A DNA stretch of 64,000 nucleotides from CAWEFA01 sp963851385 (GTDB lineage: Bacteria > Bacteroidota > Bacteroidia > Bacteroidales > DTGW01): contig CAWKPE010000015.1 in assembly GCA_963851385.1 (NCBI GenBank), positions 287,194 through 351,193 on the forward strand, read 5' to 3'. The notes below the pieces were generated by a model. The model was not told the origin of the DNA. It saw nothing but the letters and a program-made list of their open reading frames with translations, and made no database searches. The first letter of the stretch is position 1. Every line of letters begins with the position of its first letter. Shown here piece after piece: positions 21,648 through 29,269 of this stretch. Position numbers and translations under genes: made by a program.

Positions 21648-22595
21648 TTAATCAACTAAATGTAAAATTATTTTACCTCTCCCATGACCACTTTTACTCA
21701 TTTCTTGAGCGGCTTTGGCTTCAGATAATGGGAAAGCTTTTCTAATAATTGGCCTAATGGTATCAGAATTAATAAGTAGTTGCAATTGTTTGAGTCCTTC
21801 AGGACTGATGCCGCTTTTTCTTAATAATGCTCTTACACCATAATTAGCAGCCATTTCCTCTGATGGCTCTGAAACAATAGAAACCAATACTCCACCTTGT
21901 TTAAGTACTTTGAAAGAATTGTTTTGCACTTCTCCGCCAATTGAATCGAGAACAACATCGATATTTTGGACGACTTTTTCAAATTGTATAGCTTGATAAT
22001 CTATTATTATATCGGCTCCTAAAGAATGAACAAAACCGATATTGTCTTTCGAAGTAGTTGTAATAACATTTGCTCCTTTCCACTCAGCCAATTGAATTGC
22101 GTATATTCCAACTGTACCCGCACCTCCGTGTATTAAGACTTTTTCTCCCTTTTCTAGTTGTGCCATATCAAAAAGTACAGACCAGGCTGTTTGAGTACCT
22201 ATTGGAATAGCTGAAGCTTCATCAAATGACAGATGCGAAGGTTTATGAAATAATTGATTTTCTGTTGACAATGAATATTCTGCGTAACTGCCAGAAACAA
22301 ATCCATAAACTTCTTGTCCGACTAAAAACTTAGTAACTTTGGAACCAATAGAAACTATTGTGCCTGCTGCTTCCATTCCAGGTACTACAGGTAAAGAAAC
22401 CGGATTAAATTCCTTAAAGAAACCTTCCCTGAATTTCCACTCGTACGGATTAATTCCAACAGAATGATTTCGCAATAATATCTGATCATCTTTGGGTTCT
22501 GGTACAGGTACCTTAACTAATTCAAGTTGTTCCGGTCCTCCATAATTGCGAATTTGAATTGCATTCATCAAATCATTTTGCATTTTCTTCGTCAT
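21648..22595 (-). CDS. NADP-dependent zinc-independent oxidoreductase (quinone-reductase-like MDR)
   Basis: A 315-aa medium-chain dehydrogenase/reductase of the quinone oxidoreductase subgroup. It has the GroES-like N-domain (NHSVGINPYEWKFREG, PVVPGMEAAGTIVSIGS), the nucleotide-binding motif HGGAGTVGIYAIQLAEWKGA and a C-terminal SGHGRGKIILHL end. The zinc ligands of alcohol dehydrogenases are absent. The substrate is unknown, possibly an alpha,beta-unsaturated carbonyl or a quinone. It is a single gene 34 bp downstream of MITE copy 1 in map order; the MITE lies beyond its stop codon. Confidence 0.88.
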   Translation of the reverse strand: MTKKMQNDLMNAIQIRNYGGPEQLELVKVPVPEPKDDQILLRNHSVGINPYEWKFREGFFKEFNPVSLPVVPGMEAAGTIVSIGSKVTKFLVGQEVYGFVSGSYAEYSLSTENQLFHKPSHLSFDEASAIPIGTQTAWSVLFDMAQLEKGEKVLIHGGAGTVGIYAIQLAEWKGANVITTTSKDNIGFVHSLGADIIIDYQAIQFEKVVQNIDVVLDSIGGEVQNNSFKVLKQGGVLVSIVSEPSEEMAANYGVRALLRKSGISPEGLKQLQLLINSDTIRPIIRKAFPLSEAKAAQEMSKSGHGRGKIILHLVD

Positions 22596-22789
22596 AACTT
22601 TTCAAATCATTTTTCATTTTAATTACAAAATAAGCTAACATTCCTGTATTGTAACATGTTACTTAACATAAACAAACATCATAGTTTTTGGTTTCATTGA
22701 ATACTGGTTTATAATAATTTCATAATTTTGTTTTGTTGACAATTAAATTTAATTTAATAATAATTATCGATTCAAAAAAAAATTAAAGT

Positions 22790-23515
22790 ATGATAAAAAT
22801 TATTATAAACATTTTAATTATGACTACTTTGAATGGTATCATTAATGGACAAAAACAAATTGAAAAAGATGTTTTTGAAACTGCCGAAGGAAAACTCACT
22901 TTATTTTTTATTGGTCATGGATCTTTAATGTTTGATCTCAATGGAAAAATTATATACATTGATCCTGTAAGTAAGTACGCTGACTATGGTAAGCTTCCTA
23001 AAGCTGATATTATCTTAATAACTCATCATCATCAAGATCATTTTGATACCAGTGCTATAAGTAAAATTACGCAAAAAAGTACTCAATTTATCGTTACAGC
23101 AGAAGTTTATAATGATTTTAATAAAGGTACTATTTTAAGAAATGGCGATAATAAAGTTGTTGATGGTGTTGAAATTGAAGCTGTACCTGCCTACAATATT
23201 ACGCCTGGAAGAGAAAAATTTCATCCTAAAGGAAGAGACAATGGTTATATTATTACTCTTGGAAATAAAAAAATATATGTTGCCGGAGATACCGAAAATA
23301 TCCCTGAAATGTCTTCACTAAAAAATATTGATATCGCGTTTTTGCCAATGAACCAACCCTATACCATGCTTCCTGAACAAGTTGCTGAAGCCGCGAAGAG
23401 ATTTAATCCAAAAATTTTGTATCCTTATCATTATGGAGATACAGATGTTTCAAAGCTTCAAAAGATTCTCGCTAATGACAAAAATACTGAAGTCAGAATC
23501 CGTTCACTTAAATAG
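22790..23515 (+). CDS. MBL-fold metallo-hydrolase (UlaG-like), probably exported
   Basis: A 241-aa metallo-beta-lactamase-fold hydrolase. A short hydrophobic N-terminus (IKIIINILIMTTLNGIINGQ) looks like a signal or anchor. The metal site is THHHQDHFD (about 77-85), with AGDTENI as the bridging aspartate motif and YPYHYGDTD carrying the last histidine. The early GHGSLMFDLNGKIIYIDP matches the UlaG/RNase-Z-like hydrolase branch. The substrate is not evident. No operon partner; the next gene is convergent. Confidence 0.88.
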   Translation: MIKIIINILIMTTLNGIINGQKQIEKDVFETAEGKLTLFFIGHGSLMFDLNGKIIYIDPVSKYADYGKLPKADIILITHHHQDHFDTSAISKITQKSTQFIVTAEVYNDFNKGTILRNGDNKVVDGVEIEAVPAYNITPGREKFHPKGRDNGYIITLGNKKIYVAGDTENIPEMSSLKNIDIAFLPMNQPYTMLPEQVAEAAKRFNPKILYPYHYGDTDVSKLQKILANDKNTEVRIRSLK

Positions 23516-23541
23516 GAATCTTATAGCATTATTAAACTGGT

Positions 23542-24288
23542 TTAAATTGTCCATAAAAGGCCAGCATATAACATAAATATTCTACTGTTCGAATTTAAAC
23601 CATGTCCAACTGAATAAATAAAGTGGAATTTTTCAGTGAAATTCATAAATCCTCCGAAATTGAAAGCTAATATTCCATTCTCATCTATTGAAGATGGAGA
23701 ATGATAAAATATTTCACCTCCAAGGGTAATTTTTTTATTAAAATCATACTGTATTTCCCAACCTTCATAAATCCAGTTTTTATTATTATTACCAGGATTA
23801 AACCAATATCCACCTCCACCATAAGTAGTCAGTTTATTCCAGGATTTTTGAATCCAGAGAGGGACATACAGTTGAATTTTATTATTGCTAAAGCTGTTAT
23901 TTGGAATAGTAGGAATTTCAATAATTGGAAATGTTCCAATTTGAGGAACATAATTGTTTTCCTGGATAAATCTGAATTTAATGCCTAATTCGGTATTTGC
24001 ATATCCATATTTGGCATTTTGATGTAATTCAAAAATATAATTAAATGGTAATAATAGATGAACTTGAACGTTAGGTAAAATTCCGTAGTTAGTTTCAAAA
24101 TGTGGAAGTGTTCCAGAGAAAGTTTTCGATTGTATTGAATGAATTGAAGAAATATAAAACTCCCAATGCTTATATTCTACAGGTTCTGGATCGTCGGTAA
24201 TGAAAGGAGGTCCTGCAATGGCCATATTAAATAAGGCCAAGTAAAAAAATAATATTAAATAAATTCTATGCATTTGATATAATAACAA
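23542..24288 (-). CDS. Outer-membrane beta-barrel protein of the MetA/phenol-degradation transporter family
   Basis: A 248-aa protein with a signal peptide (the start may be the internal M at 24273, MHRIYLILFFYLALFNMAIA) followed by GPPFITDDPEPVEYKHWEFY, the signature opening of the MetA-pathway putative porin family. The remainder is amphipathic beta strands with a C-terminal aromatic end (YAGLLWTI), as expected for a barrel. Substrate unknown. It is single and convergent with the metallo-hydrolase. Confidence 0.8.
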   Translation of the reverse strand: MLLYQMHRIYLILFFYLALFNMAIAGPPFITDDPEPVEYKHWEFYISSIHSIQSKTFSGTLPHFETNYGILPNVQVHLLLPFNYIFELHQNAKYGYANTELGIKFRFIQENNYVPQIGTFPIIEIPTIPNNSFSNNKIQLYVPLWIQKSWNKLTTYGGGGYWFNPGNNNKNWIYEGWEIQYDFNKKITLGGEIFYHSPSSIDENGILAFNFGGFMNFTEKFHFIYSVGHGLNSNSRIFMLYAGLLWTI

Positions 24289-24351
24289 TCTAAATTTTGT
24301 TATTCTTTATCAAATGTTTAAAATTACAATAAACAAAAACTCAATTTTGAA

Positions 24352-25159
24352 TTATTTAACCTTATAATGATCCCGTAAAATTGCAGTGAACCATTTTGAA
24401 GGTAATATTGCTTTGCTACGGGTAAATAGTGTTTGCTCCAGTCCACCTATAAGGTATCTGACTTTAGGAGATTTTTTATTAATAATTTTCGAAATTTTAA
24501 TCGCAATTTTGATTGGATCAGATCCGTTTCTCTCATCACTTTCAATAACTTTAATCGTTTTACTGAATTGTTCCTTATAATTAGCTTTTTTCATTTTGAT
24601 TAACAGAAGTTTTTCTATTGTCAGTAAAATTAGTTTTAAAATCGCCAGGATTAACAAGTACCACTTTAATTCCGGCACTCTTAACCTCCATACGTAAAGC
24701 TTCACTCAAACCTTCAATTGCATATTTTGTTGCAGAATATATTCCCTGAAAAGGTAGTCCCATCAAGCCGCCCAATGAACTAATATTTATAATCATTCCG
24801 CCACCATTGTTGCGCATAGAAGGAATTACTGTTCTGCACAAGTTTAATGTTCCAAAAAAATTTGTATCAAACTGCTTTTTAATTTCTTCATCTGAATATT
24901 CTTCTATAGAACCTCCTATTCCAATACCGGCATTATTTATCAATACATCAATCTTTTTTTCATTTTCCAGAACTTTTTGAACAGCTTGTTGAACCGATGC
25001 TTTGTCAATAACATCCATCTGAAGGATTGTATAAGGTACAACTCCGCCAATTTGCTGACGACATGTACCATAAACTTTGTGACCTAAACCTGATAAGTAT
25101 TCGGCACATTTTTTACCAATACCAGAAGAAACTCCGGTAATAAAAATTATTTTATCCAT
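24352..25159 (-). pseudogene. Short-chain dehydrogenase/reductase, one frameshift
   Basis: The N-terminal 190 residues are intact: TGVSSGIGKKCAEYLSGLG (NAD(P) motif), NNAGIGIGG, the Ser in INISSLGG and the catalytic YSATKYAIEG. The frame ends prematurely at NQNEKS; dropping one A from the A6 run near 24590 continues it as NEKANYKEQFSKTIKVIESDE to IPS-KWF and the stop at 24352, giving about 268 aa. It starts 2 bp after the serine palmitoyltransferase-like gene, so it may reduce that enzyme's 3-keto product. This is an inference from position. Confidence 0.85.
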
Positions 25160-25161
25160 AT

Positions 25162-26379
25162 TTAATAAATTAATTGATTTTTATTTACTAATTCAGGGAC
25201 AATTTCTAATTTTTTCGCACATTTATAAATTTTATCCAAACCAATATCAACTTGCTCTTTAGTATGAGTTGCCATCAATGAAAAGCGAATCATGCAATCA
25301 GTTTCCTTTACAGCAGGTGATACAACAGGATTAACGAAAATACCTTCTTCAAGTAACATGCTGGTAAGCTGTAATGCTTTTAATTGCTCACCAATATATA
25401 AAGGAATAATAGGTGATTCTGCTTTACCTGTATCAAATCCCAGATCCTTAAATCCTTTTAAAGCATAATTCGAAACGTCCCATAAATGTTTAATTCTTTC
25501 AGGTTCATTTTCCATAATTTCCACAGCAGCTAAGACAGTGGCAGCAGATGCCGGAGTAATACTTGCACTAAAAATAAGAGGACGGGCATTATGTTTAAGA
25601 AAATTTATTGTATTAAAATCACTGGCAATAAATCCGCCAAGAGCAGCCAGAGATTTACTAAATGTTCCCATTATCAAATCTACTTTATCAGTAAGACCGA
25701 AGTGAGATGCTGTTCCACTTCCATTTTTCCCGAGGACTCCAATTGAATGTGCATCATCCACCATTACTGTTGCATCATATTTGTCAGCCAGTTTAACAAT
25801 TTCAGGTAGCTTAGCTATATCACCATCCATACTGAAAATACCATCAACTACGATAAGTTTAATTTGACCATCTTCACAAACTTTCAATTTAGATTCAAGT
25901 GATTTCATATCATTATGCCTGAATTTTAAAACTTTCGAAAAAGAAAGACGGCTTCCTTCAATAATGGATGCATGGTCTGTTTCGTCAAGCAAAATATAAT
26001 CAGAACGACCAGTTAAAGTTGAGATAACACCAAGATTGACCTGAAAACCTGTACTAAAACATAATGCAGCTTCTTTACCGACCAGTTTGGCAAGTTTGTC
26101 TTCCAATTCAATGTGAAGATCAATAGTTCCATTTAAAAAACGTGAACCGGCACAACCTGTACCATATTTATCTATAGCTCTTTTAGCAGCCTCTTTAATT
26201 TTTGGATGGTTTGTAAGGCCCAAATAACTATTAGAACCAAACATAATTACTTTTTTCCCATTCATCGTCACAACAGTATCCTGGTCAGATTCAATAGCCC
26301 TGAAATATGGATAAATACCCAACTTCTGAACTTCCTGTGGTTTCGTGTATTGCGACGTTCTCTGCTCTAGTGCTCTCAT
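25162..26379 (-). CDS. spt: Serine palmitoyltransferase-like alpha-oxoamine synthase
   Basis: PLP enzyme condensing an amino acid with an acyl-CoA. The 405 aa belong to the family of serine palmitoyltransferase and 2-amino-3-ketobutyrate CoA ligase: FGSNSYLGLTNHPKIKEAA, GTGCAGSRFLNGTIDLHIELE, DETDHASIIEGSRLS, VMVDDAHSIGVLG and the PLP lysine in GTFSKSLAALGGF. The N-terminus (YPYFRAIESDQDTVVTMNGK) resembles Bacteroides Spt, the sphingolipid entry enzyme, more than Kbl. An SDR follows 2 bp later. A TATATTTG box lies 53 bp upstream. Sphingolipid synthesis is likely but acyl donor specificity cannot be read. Confidence 0.82.
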   Translation of the reverse strand: MRALEQRTSQYTKPQEVQKLGIYPYFRAIESDQDTVVTMNGKKVIMFGSNSYLGLTNHPKIKEAAKRAIDKYGTGCAGSRFLNGTIDLHIELEDKLAKLVGKEAALCFSTGFQVNLGVISTLTGRSDYILLDETDHASIIEGSRLSFSKVLKFRHNDMKSLESKLKVCEDGQIKLIVVDGIFSMDGDIAKLPEIVKLADKYDATVMVDDAHSIGVLGKNGSGTASHFGLTDKVDLIMGTFSKSLAALGGFIASDFNTINFLKHNARPLIFSASITPASAATVLAAVEIMENEPERIKHLWDVSNYALKGFKDLGFDTGKAESPIIPLYIGEQLKALQLTSMLLEEGIFVNPVVSPAVKETDCMIRFSLMATHTKEQVDIGLDKIYKCAKKLEIVPELVNKNQLIY

Positions 26380-26431
26380 TTTTACCGAGTTTTAGTTTTT
26401 ATTTTTAATTAAATTATCTTTTGCGAAAAAA

Positions 26432-26439
26432 CAAATATA
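26432..26439 (-). promoter_or_regulatory. Candidate -7 promoter box (TATATTTG) for the spt-SDR operon
   Basis: Exact TAnnTTTG match on the minus strand, 53 bp upstream of the ATG at 26379. A TTG triplet lies about 15 bp further upstream, closer than the usual 19-21. Confidence 0.45.
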
Positions 26440-27398
26440 TTTCTTTTTCGAATTCAATCGACATAATCAATTAATAGAAAATATTAAGAATGTCATAAAA
26501 TTTTGTTAATAAAATCTTTTTCCTTTTTAAAATTCCTTTAAATATAGGCAAAAGAAAAATTTTGCAATAATATAATTAAATTTATTGCTTTCAATAAAAT
26601 ATTAGAAAAAAGTAAATTTTAATTATTTTTTTTTTGAGTTGGATTAAACAACAATTAAAAAATGGTCATTATTTAATTTGAATAAGCTCATATTTTTGAT
26701 TTCCCAGTCCTATTTTTTCTGCATAATTTAAACCTATTTGCCAGTCGATATTTGGAAAAACTAATCTGAAACGATCCTTCTCATCATTATCTATTGTTCC
26801 AATTATGCTATTATGTATTATTGACGTTTTATTAACCAGGTCTGCGCTTGCCCTGTCAATTGCAACGGGATCGAATGAACATAATATGCCAGCATCCTGA
26901 ACAATTGGCACATCATTAAAATGCCAGCAATCGCAGTTTGGTGAAACATCCATAACAAAATTTATATGGAATGTCTTTTTACTTATACTTGCAGCAGATG
27001 CATACTCCATTATTTTTTCCTGCAAATTTGAAGAATCAAATCTTGCCTGGGAAGCATCATACTGGCATACTGCTATGCATTGTCCGCATCCGGTGCATTT
27101 TGCGTAATCAATAGTTACAATATTTTCTTTATCAAGATGTATAGCATCGTAGGCACAATTTTCAACACAATCTCCACAACCTGTGCAATTTTCAAAATTA
27201 ATATTTGGTTGTGAATCGGAATGCATTTCAAGTTTTCCTCCGACAGAGCCACTGCCCATTCCCAGGTTTTTCAATGCACCTCCAAAGCCAGCCATATCAT
27301 GGCATTTAAAATGGTTTATTGTAATAATAATATCTGCATTTGCAATGGCTGCTGCTATTTTAGCAGTTTTGCAATGTTTCTGGTTTATTTCTATTTCT

Positions 27399-28148
27399 GG
27401 CATTGTTAATTTAGTATAGTTTTATTATATTTGTGCAGTCATAAACCTATATGAAATGATTATAGATAGCTGCCCAAAATGCAAAAGTAAGAATTTTCGT
27501 AAAGATGGTATAGTTAAATCAAAGCAAAGGTATCTGTGTAAAGATTGTAAACATCGATTTACGGTTGGGCAAATAGGAAAGCCGAATGACCTTAAAAGAA
27601 ATGCCTTAGTTTTATATTTAGAAGGCTTAGGTTTTAGATCAATAGGAAGATACTTAAATGTGAGCCATGTTGCTGTTTTTAATTGGATAAAGTCCTTTGG
27701 AGAAAAGTTGGATGAATTTAGAAATCCTGGAGATATTGATGTAATAGAATTGGATGAGATGCATACATATATTGGTTCAAAAAAAACTACTGCTGGATAT
27801 GGATTGCTGTTGATAGAAATGGGCATAGGTTCGTCAATTGTGAAATTGGCACAAGAGGAACCGAAACTGGAAAAAGGCTCTGGGAAAAAATTGAAGAATT
27901 TTCCAAAGGGATAGTTTGTGCTGACTATTGGAAAGCTTATAATGAATTTGTTCCGGAAGAACAATTAGTTCAGACAAAGGCAGAAACATATACAGTAGAA
28001 GGCTATAATAGTCTTTTTAGACATTTTTTGGCCAGATTAAGAAGAAAAACAAAATGCTATACAAAAGCAAAACATATGTTGATTTATTCAATAAAATTGT
28101 TGATGTTTAAATGGAATAATGATTTAGCTATACTTTATTAACAATGCC
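27399..28148 (+). mobile_element. IS1-family insertion sequence, 750 bp
   Basis: The ends are GGCATTGTTAATTTAGTATAG (left, from 27399) and its right counterpart, two mismatches in 21, both beginning GG as in IS1. The element is bounded by perfect 8-bp direct repeats, ctatttct at 27391-27398 and 28149-28156, the size IS1 elements make. The length is close to the 768 bp of IS1. It encodes one transposase in InsA-InsB order on the plus strand, opposite to the gene it interrupts. Confidence 0.93.
27456..28141 (+). CDS. IS1-family transposase (InsAB type), frameshift at an A8 run
   Basis: DDE-type transposase of IS1. The N-terminus is an InsA-like zinc ribbon (CPKCKSKNFRKDGI, YLCKDCKHRFTVGQ) and helix-turn-helix (IGRYLNVSHVAVFNW). 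The catalytic domain starts at VIELDEMHTYIGSKK. At A8 (27779-27786) the zero frame goes off (TTAGYGLLLIE). A -1 shift there gives NYCWIWIAVDRNGHRFVNC, CADYWKAYNEFVPEEQ and the natural end at 28141. IS1 uses programmed -1 slippage on A-rich heptamers, but normally at the insA/insB junction, slightly earlier. A one-base sequencing deletion is the alternative. Confidence 0.85.
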
Positions 28149-28562
28149 CTATTTCTTTATATTCCGTACCTTTTAAACCGTCAGCAATAATTATATTACA
28201 ACCGGTCGTTAAAGGTGAAAAGCCATTTTCAACAGCACTTTGTAAATGATCGACAGCATTCGAACGCTTGCCTTTATATAAGGTATTGGCATCAGTGAGA
28301 AATGGAACACCACCATTTTCTTTAATAATTTTGGCAATTACAGACACGTAGTTGGGTCTAAGATAAGCAAGATTTCCAGGTTCGCCAAAATGAATTTTTA
28401 AAGCAACCAGTTTTTTATTAAAATCTATTTTTGTCAATCCGCCTTCAATTAAAAGCAAATGCAATTTTTTCAAAATATTTTGCTGTGGCGTAGCACGGAA
28501 GTCAATAAAGTATACATTTGAATTCGCCATAATTTTATTTATTTATCAATGTGCTAATGTGC

Positions 28563-28633
28563 CAATATGCCAATTAATCGATTGAGAATAATTTCATGAT
28601 TTTGAATATTTCATTGGCAGATTGGCATATTGT
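28563..28633. repeat. Inverted repeat, 12-bp perfect arms
   Basis: CAATATGCCAAT (28563-28574) and ATTGGCATATTG (28622-28633) enclose 47 bp between the DUF362 gene and the small downstream gene. It could act as a terminator-like stem for the minus-strand gene ending at 28650, or be a small repeat remnant. Confidence 0.6.
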
Positions 28634-28649
28634 TTAATTGGTTAATTGG

Positions 28650-28889
28650 TTATTTATCCGGTTTTTTAACTCTCACGCTTTTTTGCCAAAGAAGCATTTC
28701 CTTGGCGTGAGCAAAAAGTTCATCGGCCATTTGAGTATTTCCACCTTCTTTTACCATTTTGGCATAAAACCTTAAAGTATCAGGTGCATATTTATCCTGG
28801 GCACGGAGTAAAAATACAGGTTCTTCCTTAGGAATTTTACCTTCGGTATCTATTATTCTTCTATTATAATCATCTCTGGTAAATTTCAT
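28650..28889 (-). CDS. Small conserved hypothetical protein (79 aa)
   Basis: The best start is the ATG at 28889 (MKFTRDDYNRRIIDTEGKIP); a longer frame to 28949 adds a low-complexity lysine-rich extension. The product is helical and charged, with DKYAPDTLRFYAKMVKEGGN and ELFAHAKEMLLWQK. I do not recognise a family. It lies between the DUF362 gene and the tracrRNA in the same direction. Confidence 0.6.
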   Translation of the reverse strand: MKFTRDDYNRRIIDTEGKIPKEEPVFLLRAQDKYAPDTLRFYAKMVKEGGNTQMADELFAHAKEMLLWQKSVRVKKPDK

Positions 28890-29130
28890 GGTTTTTGTTT
28901 TTGGCTTTTGGCTATTTGCTAATGTTTTTGATTTTAATTTTTCCAACAACTAATAGCTAACAGCTAATTGCTGCCATGCAAGATAACAAAAGTTTAAGAG
29001 CCGAACAAATTGAAATGTTAATGAGGTTGCACAAATCCGAATAAAAAAGATTAATGACATAGCAGTTAAATAATTGGTGTTTTGTATGGCATTGAGGGTT
29101 AGAATTACTATTTTTATATAAAGAATTATG

Positions 29131-29234
29131 AAAAACAAACAACCCCGCTTTTGACGGGGCTGCTGTGTACTTTTCACTACGGAATAATCCTTATTGTGAT
29201 TTCGACTCTCTTGCGAGAGTGCTTTCAAATTGTA
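29131..29234 (-). ncRNA. tracrRNA of the type II-C CRISPR system
   Basis: Read on the minus strand from about 29234. The 5' anti-repeat is in two blocks, ACAATTTGAAAGC (29233-29221) and AAATCACAA (29202-29194), both perfectly complementary to the crRNA repeat. They are separated by an 18-nt insert holding a 6-bp hairpin with a GCAA loop (29220-29205). Next comes the Bacteroidota tracr core AAGGATTATTCCGTAGTG, then a CCCCG/CGGGG hairpin followed by TTGTTTGTTTTT as terminator (29159-29131). A consensus promoter sits directly upstream. Length about 104 nt; ends are predicted, not mapped. Confidence 0.88.
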
Positions 29235-29237
29235 CAA

Positions 29238-29269
29238 CAAATATATAAAAAAGATTTAACATGAAACAA
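29238..29269 (-). promoter_or_regulatory. tracrRNA promoter overlapping the cas9 start
   Basis: On the minus strand TTG (29269-29267), 21 bp, then TATATTTG (29245-29238) match the Bacteroidota consensus (TTTG-N19-21-TAnnTTTG). Transcription would begin a few bases on, right at the anti-repeat. The -33 box lies inside codon 3 of cas9. Confidence 0.65.

Larger units (their letters stand above)
26669..28530 (-). pseudogene. DUF362 / dicluster ferredoxin protein, disrupted by an IS1-family element
   Basis: The N-terminal piece (28530-28149) reads VYFIDFRATPQQNILKKLHL and VALKIHFGEPGNLAYLRPNY; the C-terminal piece (27398-26669) reads ANADIIITINHFKCHDMAGF and two 4Fe-4S motifs (CTGCGDCVENC, CTGCGQCIAVC). 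Together they form a complete DUF362 protein with ferredoxin domains. Removing the element and one 8-bp duplicate restores the frame exactly (TEYKEIEINQKH). The insertion is therefore recent. The C-terminal open frame could still start internally at 27403, but an intact protein is not made. Role: presumed electron transfer; substrate unknown. Confidence 0.92.

Noticed and set aside
28950..29240. 96-aa open frame upstream of cas9 on the minus strand
   Set aside because: It overlaps the tracrRNA gene, has no protein-like composition, and the RNA features explain the sequence better.
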